Of a stretch of DNA of 64,000 nt, positions 52,584 to 62,867 are shown in pieces (position 1 is the first letter of the stretch; each line of letters starts with the position of its first letter). A program made the position numbers and the translations under genes. The notes beneath the pieces are model-generated. The model worked only from the letters and a program-made list of their open reading frames with translations. It ran no database searches and was not told the DNA's origin. This DNA is from Aequorivita todarodis (GTDB lineage: Bacteria; Bacteroidota; Bacteroidia; Flavobacteriales; Flavobacteriaceae), in the NCBI RefSeq assembly GCF_028561335.1, contig NZ_JAQQTG010000013.1, positions 1-64,000 of the forward strand, read 5' to 3'.

Positions 52584-53459
52584 TTAGAATTTTTTAATGA
52601 AATCTTCTATTCTGGCTCTCAAACCATCGCTGACGCCCACTAAGGGAAGCCTCACGGTATCGCCGCAAATTCCCAAAGATTTAAAAACCGCCTTTATGCC
52701 GGCAGGATTTCCTTCGGCAAAAATATAGTCTATTGCCGGTGCTATTTTGTAATGGATTTTATAGGCTTCGTCCGCTTTTTTATCAAGACCTAGTTTCACC
52801 ATTTTTGAAAATTCCTTAGGAAAACCTTCGCCGATAACAGAAATCACTCCTGCCCCACCGGCAAGTACCATTGGCAAGGTAATCATATCATCGCCCGAAA
52901 TTACCAAGAAATCTTTTGGGCAACCTGAAATCAATTTCATTGCCTGCACAATATCGCCGGCCGCTTCTTTTATGGCCACGATTTTTTCGAAATCATTCGC
53001 CAAGCGGATTACGGTTTCCGGAAGCATATTTGAAGCCGTCCTCCCCGGAACATTGTAAAGAATTATCGGCAGCGGAGCCGCCTTTGCAATTGCGGCAAAA
53101 TGCTGATAAATACCTTCCTGCGTAGGTTTGTTGTAATAGGGCGAAACCGAAAGAATGGCCGTAAAAGCGGATAGGTCACGGGTTTTCATTTCTGAAATAA
53201 CCTCCTGCGTATTGTTGCCACCAATGCCCAAAACCAAAGGCAAGCGGCCATTGTTTGCTGAAACCACGGTGTCAATCACAAGCTGTTTTTCTTCTTTGGA
53301 AAGCGTTGCGCTTTCGGCAGTGGTTCCTAAAACCACCAAATAATTTATTCCGTTCTCAATGTTGAAATTCACCACATTTTTAAGTCCTTCCACATCTACG
53401 GAAAAGTCACTTTTAAACGGGGTTATCAATGCTACGCCTGTTCCAACTAATTCTTTCAT
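52584..53459 (-). CDS. dapA: 4-hydroxy-tetrahydrodipicolinate synthase
   Basis: 291 residues. It has [10 protein letters not shown] near the start, [12 protein letters not shown] with the Thr pair at 46-47, the catalytic Tyr135 in ILYNVPGRT and Lys164 in AIKEAAGD that forms the Schiff base with pyruvate. It condenses pyruvate and aspartate semialdehyde in lysine and meso-diaminopimelate synthesis. The gap upstream of bamD (52446-52583) has no clear element. The next gene, 53550, is 90 bases away. Confidence 0.96.
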   Translation of the reverse strand: MKELVGTGVALITPFKSDFSVDVEGLKNVVNFNIENGINYLVVLGTTAESATLSKEEKQLVIDTVVSANNGRLPLVLGIGGNNTQEVISEMKTRDLSAFTAILSVSPYYNKPTQEGIYQHFAAIAKAAPLPIILYNVPGRTASNMLPETVIRLANDFEKIVAIKEAAGDIVQAMKLISGCPKDFLVISGDDMITLPMVLAGGAGVISVIGEGFPKEFSKMVKLGLDKKADEAYKIHYKIAPAIDYIFAEGNPAGIKAVFKSLGICGDTVRLPLVGVSDGLRARIEDFIKKF

Positions 53460-53549
53460 ATTGTATATTTTGATGCTGTTGATACTTTTGTTTCTATGGA
53501 TTCTAAAATTTGACTCATTTCACCTTTTGCCCCCTACTTTTAGCTTCCA

Positions 53550-54065
53550 TTAAATCTTTTTAAAAATTTTTAAATATTTTTTCACTTCACTTTTAAAAGC
53601 TTCCTTGTTTTGCAGGTCAACGGCTAAAAGCAAATCAAAAAGCCGGGGATCAGAATTATTGAAGCCTATTTTGAATTTTGCCCTGCTCTGTGCCACCATC
53701 GCTCCTAAAAATTCGTGCTTTCCGTTGTAATAACCAATAAGCACATCAAACGGAAAATCCAAAAACTCCTGTGCATTTTGATTGTGGATTTCACCGCGCC
53801 ATGTAAATTCCTTATTGGTTATCTGGTTTTGCCGAAGCGAAGGTATCTTTCGCCGCGTTTCCACGAAAGTGAAGACTTTTACGTCCTTTCGTTGCAAGCC
53901 GAGCTCCTTTCCGAACTCGTACAGCATTTCAAAATCGTCAAAAAAAGCCTCGTCCACTACAAAGCCCAAATATGTTAAAGGCTCATTGCGCTTTGAAAAA
54001 TCCCGCTCAGTCAGGTTTCTTTCAATGTGTTTTTTTAAGGAATGTCGCTTTACTTTTTTCAACAT
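53550..54065 (-). CDS. DUF6913-like protein of unknown function
   Basis: 171 residues, basic N terminus (MLKKVKRHSLKKHIERNL), then a Rossmann-like alternation with LTYLGFVVDEAFFDDFEMLYEFGKELGL, VKVFTFVE, and DFPFDVLIGYYNG. I recall a Bacteroidota-restricted family of this kind (DUF6913) near ligA and dapA, with no known biochemical role. No signal peptide or membrane segment. The assignment is by resemblance only. Confidence 0.55.
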   Translation of the reverse strand: MLKKVKRHSLKKHIERNLTERDFSKRNEPLTYLGFVVDEAFFDDFEMLYEFGKELGLQRKDVKVFTFVETRRKIPSLRQNQITNKEFTWRGEIHNQNAQEFLDFPFDVLIGYYNGKHEFLGAMVAQSRAKFKIGFNNSDPRLFDLLLAVDLQNKEAFKSEVKKYLKIFKKI

Positions 54066-54154
54066 GGAATGCCCAATTCTCGCGTGGCAAAAATAGCTAT
54101 TTTCAAAATTTATCCTCTGCCAATTATGAAATCATTATAAAACAACATTTTTTT

Positions 54155-54269
54155 CCGAACCCGAAGGGTTCAAATATTTATAGACGATGAAACACGAAGA
54201 AGATTCGACCCCGATGGGGTCGTATGTTCGAACAATAATAAAATTTCTATAAATATTTCATTTCTTCGG
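54155..54269. repeat. Palindromic MITE/REP-like element
   Basis: CCGAA at 54155-54159 mirrors TTCGG at 54265-54269. Inside are AAATATTTATAGA (54172-54184) and TCTATAAATATTT (54246-54258), an inverted pair, plus two strong small hairpins: GAACCC-GAA-GGGTTC (54157-54171) and CGACCCC-GAT-GGGGTCG (54206-54222). No gene overlaps it. The nested layout suggests a small non-autonomous mobile or REP-type unit. Confidence 0.6.
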
Positions 54270-54348
54270 AATGATGCTTCAATTTTAAAAAATTCATCGG
54301 AGGTATCCTTTTTCCCATTAACATTTAACACCTAACCCTTAACCTTCC

Positions 54349-56409
<2,061 letters not shown>

Positions 56410-56421
56410 TTAAAATAAAGA

Positions 56422-56469
56422 ACCACGAATACACGAAAAATTTTATAAAAACATTCGAGTATTCGTGGT
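56422..56469. repeat. Inverted repeat related to that at 10446, probable terminator
   Basis: ACCACGAATACACGAA (56422-56437) pairs with 56454-56469 with one mismatch around a 16-base loop. It follows the aquaporin stop (56493) on the minus strand, so it can terminate that gene. The arms share the ACCACGAATACACGAA word of 10446-10464. Confidence 0.75.
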
Positions 56470-56492
56470 AAATCTTTTCGATTTAAAGCAAA

Positions 56493-57197
56493 TCAATCAT
56501 CCAAAAATATCTTGCGCACCAAGGCAGCGCAAAGTCCGCCGGCAATTGGAGCAACAATGAACAGCCACAGTTGCTGAAGTGCCATTCCCCCAGCAAAGAG
56601 TGCCGGACCCAAACTACGGGCCGGGTTCACGGAGGTTCCCGTAATTGGGATAACGACCATGTGTATCAACGCCAAGGAAATACCAATGGCAAGGCCTGCC
56701 ATCATAGGCGAGGTGTGCCGTTCAGCGGTTGTTCCAAAAATTACCATTAGGAAAAGGAAGGTAAAAACAAACTCAGCCACCAGTGCCGAGGTCATATTGT
56801 ACTCGCCCAAATACCCGGGACCCCATCCATTGGCGCCCAAGCCCCATTCTGGCATAGCAAAACCGGCACTGCCAGTGGCTAAAAGATATAATAGTCCAGA
56901 AGCGGCAATGGCTCCGATACATTGAAAAATGATGTAGCCAACGGTATCTTTGGCCGATAGTTTTCCCGCGGCCAACATAGCTATTGAAATTGCCGGATTA
57001 ATGTGGCAACCTGAAATGGGACCAATGGTATAGACCATTACCAAGACCGCAAAACCAAAGGCGAGCGCAATGCCCAAAAGACCAATCCCGGCCGGACCGG
57101 AATGTGTTACACTGGCAATGGTAGCTGCCCCGGTGCCAAACAAAACCAAGGCGAACGTCCCGAGAGCTTCGGCAAAATACTTTTTTGATGAGTTCAT
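56493..57197 (-). CDS. Aquaporin of the MIP family (AqpZ-like)
   Basis: 234 residues from the ATG at 57197. Six membrane helices with two half-helices carrying NPA boxes: HINPAISIAM (Asn67-Pro-Ala) and SVNPARSLGPALF. Residues around the second box (R after NPA) complete the selectivity filter. The small-residue filter and short loops suggest water rather than glycerol, but that needs functional evidence. It may act in osmotic balance; it is alone on its transcript. Confidence 0.9.
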   Translation of the reverse strand: MNSSKKYFAEALGTFALVLFGTGAATIASVTHSGPAGIGLLGIALAFGFAVLVMVYTIGPISGCHINPAISIAMLAAGKLSAKDTVGYIIFQCIGAIAASGLLYLLATGSAGFAMPEWGLGANGWGPGYLGEYNMTSALVAEFVFTFLFLMVIFGTTAERHTSPMMAGLAIGISLALIHMVVIPITGTSVNPARSLGPALFAGGMALQQLWLFIVAPIAGGLCAALVRKIFLDD

Positions 57198-57293
57198 CTT
57201 CAATTATTTAAGAGGTTAGACAACCTAAATTTAAGAAAATGAACCAATAAAATTACATTTGTTAAAAACGAAGTCTAAATTGTTGATAACGCA

Positions 57294-57884
57294 CTACGTT
57301 CTGTCAGAATTTAGCCACTTTGGAACATCGGGCCTTTTAAACTCCTCCATTTTTTTGAGAAGTTGAATGGGATTGGAATCGACCAAAAGCAGATTGTAGT
57401 TTTCCATGGAAAGGAAGCCCTTGCGCACCATGGTTTCCAGCATTTTCACAAGGTCGTTGTAAAAGCCGTTGATATTCAAAAGGCCAATTGGCTTTTGGTG
57501 CAGGCCCAACTGGAGCCAGGTTATTATTTCAAAAAGTTCCTCTAAAGTACCCATACCGCCGGGCAGGGCTATGAAACCGTCGCTTTCTTCCTGCATTTTG
57601 AGTTTGCGGTCGTGCATGTTTTCGGTGGTGATAAGTTCTGTGAGGCCCAGATGGACAACTTCTTTTTTCTTTAAAAAGTTGGGGATGATGCCAATTACCT
57701 TTCCGCTGTTGTCCAGCACGCTTTTGGCAATGGTGCCCATCACGCCTATTTTGGCGGCGCCATAGACCAAGGTAATGTTTCGTTCTGCGAAAATTTCGCC
57801 CAGCTTTACTGCAGCGTCCGTTATGGCGAGGTCGTTGCCGTCGCTACTGCCGCAGAAAACGCATATTTTTTCGAGATTGTTCAT
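57294..57884 (-). CDS. LOG-family Rossmann protein (TIGR00730)
   Basis: 196 residues. It has the family signature PGGMGTLEE at 108-116, CVFCGSSDG near the start, VYGAAKIGVMG, and MHDRKLKM. LOG proteins remove ribose 5-phosphate from nucleotide 5'-monophosphates (cytokinin-type or AMP). It overlaps the prmC stop by four bases (ATGA), so it is likely translated after it. Confidence 0.9.
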   Translation of the reverse strand: MNNLEKICVFCGSSDGNDLAITDAAVKLGEIFAERNITLVYGAAKIGVMGTIAKSVLDNSGKVIGIIPNFLKKKEVVHLGLTELITTENMHDRKLKMQEESDGFIALPGGMGTLEELFEIITWLQLGLHQKPIGLLNINGFYNDLVKMLETMVRKGFLSMENYNLLLVDSNPIQLLKKMEEFKRPDVPKWLNSDRT

Positions 57885-58981
57885 TCATTCGGATTATATG
57901 GAATATTCTCCCATTCTATTTCATCATCAAATAAAGATACCTTTTTTTCCTGTATATACCACTCCAATTCACAAGTTGTGATTGTGTTTGGATTATCCTC
58001 CAGTTCCTTTTTACAGGTATCGCATATTTGTGAAAGAATGTATTCATCAGCATCTTTTATAGAAATAAAGCCTTCCTTGGTAGGATTGGTTGGTCCCCCA
58101 GACGGAATATAAAGTGCCCTGTATTCTTTTTGTGCCTTAATCATCCTGGATTTTCCAAAGATATCATTTCGCAGTTCACTTTTAGAAAGTCCTGCCGCAG
58201 CTAAAAGCCGCAAAAGCTCATTCCCTTTTTTTTCGTTTATCTCCAAATATAATGCGCCGCCATCGCTCAAGAAAGCCTCGGCCCAACCAATTATCGGTAT
58301 GTAATACATCAAATCGTCCCAGGGAGGAGCGTAGAGAGCCAATTCAGGTTCATAGTTCAAGACATTTGGTTTCATCTGGTTTTTCTCGGAATGCAGTACA
58401 TAAGGCGGATTGGACACAATGATATCATACCGCTTTGATGGTGGCTCCAATTTTAGAATGTTATCTTTAAAAAGTTCGACGGAAACGCCATTTAATTTTG
58501 CATTTTGCCGCGCTACCTTCAGGGCCTCTTCCGAAATATCCAGAGCTGAGACTGTGGCATTCGGTAGGTTTTTGGCGAGCGATACAGCAATGCAACCACT
58601 TCCAGTACCTATATCAAGTATGGCCAACCGTGAAAGTTTTTCCTTTAATCCTTTTAGGTCGGAAAGAACCCAATCCACCAGCTCTTCGGTTTCTGGGCGG
58701 GGGATTAAGGTGTGTTTGTTTACTTTAAAAGGAAGGCCGTAAAATTCAGTTTCACCAATTATATATTGAATGGGTTCGTGGTTTTGTAGGCGATGGATTG
58801 CATTCTGAAATTTCTCGGCTTCTGTTTCGGAAATGTGCCTATCGGGATTTAAAGCGATTTCTATTCGGGAGAGGTTTAGGTATTTTTCGGAAAGGATGTC
58901 GAAAAACGATTGTATTTCTTCCGAAGGGTAAAACCGGGAAAGAGCGTTTTGGAAATCGATTTTTAGTTTTGAGATTTTCAT
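57881..58981 (-). CDS. prmC: Release-factor glutamine methyltransferase PrmC with extra C-terminal tail
   Basis: 366 residues. Residues 1-285 are a normal PrmC: YYIIGETEFYGLPF-type N-terminal domain, SAM motif DIGTGSG (123-129), catalytic NPPY at 191-194 and the family end EIFGKSRMIKAQK. It methylates Gln of the GGQ motif in release factors. Residues 286-366 are an extra 81-residue tail with Cys320, Cys323 and Cys337 (CDTC...C) that I cannot match to any family; no frameshift explains it. The gene overlaps LOG by four bases. Confidence 0.9.
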   Translation of the reverse strand: MKISKLKIDFQNALSRFYPSEEIQSFFDILSEKYLNLSRIEIALNPDRHISETEAEKFQNAIHRLQNHEPIQYIIGETEFYGLPFKVNKHTLIPRPETEELVDWVLSDLKGLKEKLSRLAILDIGTGSGCIAVSLAKNLPNATVSALDISEEALKVARQNAKLNGVSVELFKDNILKLEPPSKRYDIIVSNPPYVLHSEKNQMKPNVLNYEPELALYAPPWDDLMYYIPIIGWAEAFLSDGGALYLEINEKKGNELLRLLAAAGLSKSELRNDIFGKSRMIKAQKEYRALYIPSGGPTNPTKEGFISIKDADEYILSQICDTCKKELEDNPNTITTCELEWYIQEKKVSLFDDEIEWENIPYNPNE

Positions 58982-58999
58982 TTGAAAACATCCTCCTAG

Positions 59000-59015
59000 C
59001 CCCCTTCAAAGGGGG
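59000..59015. repeat. C5/G5 palindrome upstream of prmC
   Basis: CCCCC-TTCAAA-GGGGG. Preceded by CTAG, as at 25814-25830 (CCTAGCCCCC). It lies in the 50-base gap between the acetyltransferase stop and prmC start. Confidence 0.6.
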
Positions 59016-59031
59016 AATTACACGGAATAAA

Positions 59032-59517
59032 TTATAATGTTTTAAGCATATGCACCGGGCAGGAATAGTGGCCGGCGTCGCCCATTGCGCTTTCAATATA
59101 TTCAAAACCGGCTTGTTTATACAGCTTTTGGGCGTGGGTCATATATTCCATGGTTTCGAGGTATATTTTTTCAAAACCGAACTCGCGCGCCTTTGCCAAA
59201 CAGAACTCCATCATCTGCGCGCCCACTCCCCTTCCCCGTGCTTCGGGCAGGAAGTACATTTTTTGAAGCTCGCAGACGTTGCCTTCGTAATTGTCCAATT
59301 TCGCCACCCCGGCACCGCCGATTATTATGTTGTTCTCTTCCACTACAAAGTAAACCGCCCGCGGTTTTCGGCAAGTTTCAAACATACAATCCAACGATTT
59401 ATCGGCATAGGCCGTACCTACTTTTTGTACGTTGAAATCTTCCAAGACCGTACGTATTACCTTGGCTATTTGTGGACCGTCCTTCTTTTCAATAAGTCGG
59501 ATTATCGGTGTGTCCAT
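59032..59517 (-). CDS. GNAT-family N-acetyltransferase
   Basis: 161 residues. DGPQIAKVIRTVLEDF opens the fold; the acetyl-CoA segment is QKMYFLPEARGRGVGAQMMEFCLAKA, with the R/Q-x-x-G-x-G/A motif as ARGRGVG, followed by YLETMEYMTHAQKLYKQAGFEYIE. Substrate unknown. It overlaps no neighbour and is convergent to nothing; ribD starts 29 bases upstream on the other strand, so the two share a short divergent promoter region. Confidence 0.88.
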   Translation of the reverse strand: MDTPIIRLIEKKDGPQIAKVIRTVLEDFNVQKVGTAYADKSLDCMFETCRKPRAVYFVVEENNIIIGGAGVAKLDNYEGNVCELQKMYFLPEARGRGVGAQMMEFCLAKAREFGFEKIYLETMEYMTHAQKLYKQAGFEYIESAMGDAGHYSCPVHMLKTL

Positions 59518-59545
59518 TCTAATTAAATCCTTGTATTTTTACGCG

Positions 59546-60625
59546 GTGAAGATACACGAAAAATATATGTTGCGCTGCATCCAACTGGCCAAAAACGGGC
59601 TGGGAACTACCTATCCAAATCCGTTGGTGGGCAGTGTAATTGTTCACAACGACCGAATTATTGGCGAAGGTTGGCATTACAGAGCCGGGTTACCCCACGC
59701 CGAAGTGAATGCCATCGCGAGCGTTAGCGAAGTGGACCTTTTGAAAGAAGCGACCATTTACGTGAGTTTGGAGCCATGCAGCCATTTTGGAAAAACTCCG
59801 CCCTGTGCCGATTTGATTATCGAAAGCGGAATAAAGAAAGTAGTGGTGGGCAGCCTGGACCCAAATCCGAAAGTGGCGGGGCGCGGCATCAAACGATTGA
59901 TGGAGGCCTGTTGCGAAGTGATTGTAGGCGTTTTGGACGAAGCCTGCGCTGAACTGAACAAACGATTCTTTACATTTTACCAAAAAAAAAGGCCCTATAT
60001 TTTTCTGAAATGGGCGCAGACAGCCGACGGATTTATCGCGCCGAAGGATGAGACCCGCGATGAGACGAAACCCGTTTGGATTACCAATGAATTTTCACGA
60101 CAATTAGTGCATAAAATGCGGGCGGAGGAACAGGCAATTTTAGTGGGTACCAATACGGTTTTGCAGGACAACCCATCGCTAACGGTTCGGGAATGGGCGG
60201 GTGAAAATCCCACGCGGCTTGTGATTGATAAAGATTTTAAAATTCCGGAGAATTTTTCGGTTTTTGATGGAAGTGCTAAAACGATATTTTTTACTGAACG
60301 TGTGTCATCCGTTTCGGAAATTCTCCCCTTGAGGGGAGACATAGAGGGGTGTTTTCAATTTGAAAAGATTGACTTTTCAATATCACTTCCCCAGCAAATC
60401 TGCGCAGCGATTTTCCGAAGGGATATTCAGTCGGTCATTATTGAAGGTGGCGCAAAGACCCTGCAAACCTTTATTGATGCGAATCTTTGGGATGAGGCTT
60501 ACGTATTTAACGGAAGCATCAATTTCGGAGCAGGTATTAAAGCGCCGATTTTTAAAGGCTTTTTAATTTCAGAGGAAAAAATAAAGGACGATACCATGCG
60601 AATCTTCAAAAACCCCAACACTTGA
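59546..60625 (+). CDS. ribD: Bifunctional riboflavin deaminase/reductase RibD
   Basis: 359 residues from a GTG at 59546; the open frame goes to 59432 but runs through divergent DNA. Deaminase half: HAE (His51, Glu53), Cys78 and Cys87 in EPCSHFGKTPPCADL. Reductase half: KWAQTADGFIA, VGTNTVLQDNPSLTVR and VIIEGGAKTLQTF. It carries out the second and third steps of riboflavin synthesis. Residues about 254-270 (bases about 60305-60350) hold the palindrome CTCCCCTTGAGGGGAG, encoding ILPLRGD, an apparent in-frame insertion. The stop overlaps the next start. Confidence 0.94.
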   Translation: MKIHEKYMLRCIQLAKNGLGTTYPNPLVGSVIVHNDRIIGEGWHYRAGLPHAEVNAIASVSEVDLLKEATIYVSLEPCSHFGKTPPCADLIIESGIKKVVVGSLDPNPKVAGRGIKRLMEACCEVIVGVLDEACAELNKRFFTFYQKKRPYIFLKWAQTADGFIAPKDETRDETKPVWITNEFSRQLVHKMRAEEQAILVGTNTVLQDNPSLTVREWAGENPTRLVIDKDFKIPENFSVFDGSAKTIFFTERVSSVSEILPLRGDIEGCFQFEKIDFSISLPQQICAAIFRRDIQSVIIEGGAKTLQTFIDANLWDEAYVFNGSINFGAGIKAPIFKGFLISEEKIKDDTMRIFKNPNT

Positions 60626-61494
60626 TAGCACTGGCGCTCAGCATCCTTTCCTCCACCATGATTTTTGTGGTTTTTAAACTTTTTTCAAGGTTTAAAATCA
60701 ACACTATGCACGCCATTGTAATGAATTATATCACCGCCTGTTTTTGCGGTATCATTTTTCAGAAAAGCGCAATAAATCTTACCGAAATACCGCAATATGC
60801 ATGGTTTCCTTTTGCCCTGGGCTTGGGTGCGCTCTTTATAACCGTTTTCAATTTAATGGCCATAACCACACAGCGCAGCGGACTTTCGGTTGTTTCGGTG
60901 GCAACAAAAATGAGCGTGGTTATTCCTATTTTTTTTGGGCTGTTATATTATAAGGAAAGCCTTGGCCTTTTTAAACTTATTGGAATTATTTTGGCATTGG
61001 CAGCGGTTTATCTGGCCTCCTTAAAAACACGGGATGGCCTAAAAATAAAACCTTCAAATTTATTCTTTCCGATTTTGGTTTTTTTGGGAAGCGGTGTCAT
61101 CGATACGACCATCAAATATTTGGAAGGTGAATTTATCGCCAAAAACGACATCCCCATTTTCTCGGCCACTATCTACGGAATGGCTGCCATCCTTGGGTTC
61201 TTCCTTTTAATCTTTCAAGCGAGTAAAGGGAATTTTAAATTTCAGTTTAGGAATGTGCTTGGCGGAATTGCTTTGGGAATCCCAAATTACTTTTCAGTAT
61301 ATTTTTTGGTACAGTCGCTACGCAGCGGCATTTTTGATAGTTCCGGAATTTTCACGGTCAATAATGTGGCCATTGTAATGTTTTCAACCTTGTTGGGCAT
61401 TTTGCTTTTTAAGGAGAAATTGTTGCTGAAGAATTGGGTCGGGATTGGGCTGGCCATACTTGGAATTTTGTTTATTGCTCTGGAAAAATGGTAG
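60622..61494 (+). CDS. EamA-family (DMT) transporter
   Basis: 290 residues with about ten hydrophobic helices in two repeats, e.g. IALALSILSSTMIFVVFKLF, then FALGLGALFITVFNLMAITT and later VNNVAIVMFSTLLGILLFKE, which is the conserved end of EamA proteins. They export or import small metabolites; the substrate is not predictable. The start is a TTG that overlaps the ribD stop (TTGA), so the two are coupled. YigZ follows. Confidence 0.85.
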   Translation: MIALALSILSSTMIFVVFKLFSRFKINTMHAIVMNYITACFCGIIFQKSAINLTEIPQYAWFPFALGLGALFITVFNLMAITTQRSGLSVVSVATKMSVVIPIFFGLLYYKESLGLFKLIGIILALAAVYLASLKTRDGLKIKPSNLFFPILVFLGSGVIDTTIKYLEGEFIAKNDIPIFSATIYGMAAILGFFLLIFQASKGNFKFQFRNVLGGIALGIPNYFSVYFLVQSLRSGIFDSSGIFTVNNVAIVMFSTLLGILLFKEKLLLKNWVGIGLAILGILFIALEKW

Positions 61495-61536
61495 TCCCCC
61501 CTCGCCCACAAAAGGGGAAAATGAAATTGTGAAAAA

Positions 61537-62148
61537 TTGGAAACTGAAAAAGACACATACAAAACCATTTTAAAGGCTTCGGAAGAGGTTCTTTTTAAGG
61601 AAAAAGGAAGCAAATTCTTCGGGTATGCCCTTCCGGTTTCTTCGGAAGAGGATATAAAAGTTCATATCGAAAACCTTAAAAAACAGCACCACAGCGCCCG
61701 TCACTGGTGCTACGCCTGGCAGCTCGGCGAAAACTACGAACACTATCGTGCCAATGACGACGGCGAACCTTCAAACAGTGCCGGAATGCCCATTTACGGG
61801 CAGTTGCAGTCTTTTGATGTAACGAATATTTTAGTGGTGGTAGTTCGCTATTTCGGCGGCACGAAACTCGGCGTGGGCGGGTTGATACAGGCATACAAAA
61901 CCGCCGCCCAAATGGCCTTGGAAACTTGCAGGATTGTGAAAAAGACCATCGATGAAACCTTTATTTTAAAATTTGAATATCCCGAGATGAACACCGTGAT
62001 GCGCATCATAAAAGACGAGAACCTAAACCTCGCCAATCAAAAAATGGAGCTCAATTGCGAGTTCGAAATCGCCGTTCGGAAAAAGGATGCGGAACGGATT
62101 TTTGAGGTGTTTGAAAATACGTATAAAGTGAAAATCACAAAAAAATAA
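61537..62148 (+). CDS. YigZ/IMPACT family protein
   Basis: 203 residues from a TTG. N-terminal UPF0029 domain with KGSKFFGYALPVSSEED and CYAWQLG, DDGEPSNSAGMPIYGQL, VVVVRYFGGTKLGVGGLIQAYK, and C-terminal DUF1949 domain. In the family the first domain has an RNase-fold; the biological role is unclear though a translation-related role is suggested for the eukaryotic relative IMPACT. It is 42 bases downstream of the EamA gene. Confidence 0.92.
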   Translation: METEKDTYKTILKASEEVLFKEKGSKFFGYALPVSSEEDIKVHIENLKKQHHSARHWCYAWQLGENYEHYRANDDGEPSNSAGMPIYGQLQSFDVTNILVVVVRYFGGTKLGVGGLIQAYKTAAQMALETCRIVKKTIDETFILKFEYPEMNTVMRIIKDENLNLANQKMELNCEFEIAVRKKDAERIFEVFENTYKVKITKK

Positions 62149-62158
62149 ATCGCAAATT

Positions 62159-62235
62159 CCAAATTCCAAAACCCAAACCTTTGGATTTTGGAATTTGGTA
62201 TTTGGAACCTGCCTGCCAGAGGCACGACAGGCAGG
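62159..62235. repeat. Two nested hairpins between convergent genes
   Basis: CCAAATTCCAAAA (62159-62171) is exactly complementary to 62186-62198, 13 bp. Next, CCTGCCTG (62208-62215) pairs with CAGGCAGG (62228-62235). They lie between yigZ and the thioesterase gene and could stop transcription from both sides. The AAATTCC word also repeats in 7-base phase. Confidence 0.7.
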
Positions 62236-62266
62236 TTTGGAATTTGGAATTTTTTAATGTCCTTTT

Positions 62267-62662
62267 TTAGGAAAGTTTTTCCAATAGGTATTGTGGCGCC
62301 TTCATCAATTTTTTTGTAGTACTGTTCACAAAAACCAAAACAGTAGTCGCCGTGGCCAAAAGTTGTTTGGACTCATTATAAATTTCATAATAAAACTCAA
62401 TTTTTATATTCGGAATTTGCTTCAAAGTTGTCCTTACGGTAAGCAAATCGTCATAAAAAGCAGGCTGTTTATAATCAATACTAAAATGCACCACGGGCAA
62501 CTGTACATTGTTGGCTTCCATCCATTTATAGGAAAACCCGAGCTCGCGAAGCCATTCGGTCCTGCCCTGTTCCAAGTACTGGGCATAATTGCCGTAATAG
62601 ACCACGCCCATCTGGTCTGTCTCGCCGTAACGCACCCTAATCTGTGTAAGTGTATTCTTCAA
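62267..62662 (-). CDS. Acyl-CoA thioesterase (4HBT, YbgC-like)
   Basis: 131 residues from a TTG. Hot-dog fold with the catalytic stretch RYGETDQMGVVYYGNYAQYLEQGR, including Asp16, followed by VHFSIDYKQPAFYDDLLTVRT. This is the YbgC/4-hydroxybenzoyl-CoA thioesterase group, which hydrolyses acyl-CoA thioesters; the substrate is not known. It is transcribed away from dnaA. Confidence 0.88.
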   Translation of the reverse strand: MKNTLTQIRVRYGETDQMGVVYYGNYAQYLEQGRTEWLRELGFSYKWMEANNVQLPVVHFSIDYKQPAFYDDLLTVRTTLKQIPNIKIEFYYEIYNESKQLLATATTVLVFVNSTTKKLMKAPQYLLEKLS

Positions 62663-62867
62663 AGTTTATAGTTAATTAAAGAAAGTTTTTTTGTAGTTTT
62701 ATCGAAAGGGAAGTATGGCGAAAAAAAACTAATAATTCAACCCCAATCTGGTTTTTTTTATAACTTTTTTGTTCACATATTTGCACTGTTAAGAAATAGC
62801 ACGGAAATACTCCATCCCCTATTTTTTGACCATACCTTTTAAAAAACAAAAAACAGAATTTTTAACT
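62663..62867. other. Upstream region of dnaA
   Basis: 205 bases between divergent genes. No cluster of TTATCCACA-type DnaA boxes is visible; one degenerate match, TTGTTCACA, is at 62769-62777. A TAACTTTT at 62761 could be a -7 element, but no TTG lies at the proper distance. Hence this is not supported as a replication origin. Confidence 0.4.

Noticed and set aside
54157-54222. Rho-independent terminators in the DUF6913-ligA gap
   Set aside because: The two GC hairpins lack T-runs and belong to a larger symmetric element, so they are listed as a repeat.
57881-58130. Frameshift or sequencing error creating the PrmC tail
   Set aside because: The frame is continuous from the core through the tail and the stop makes an orderly ATGA overlap with the next gene.
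59432-59545. N-terminal extension of RibD
   Set aside because: It reads through the 5' end of the divergent acetyltransferase gene, and the GTG at 59546 gives the normal family start.
60622-61494. Start at a later internal ATG for the EamA transporter
   Set aside because: It would remove most of the first membrane helix; the TTG coupled to the ribD stop keeps ten helices.
62769-62777. Replication origin next to dnaA
   Set aside because: A single degenerate DnaA box is not evidence of an origin.
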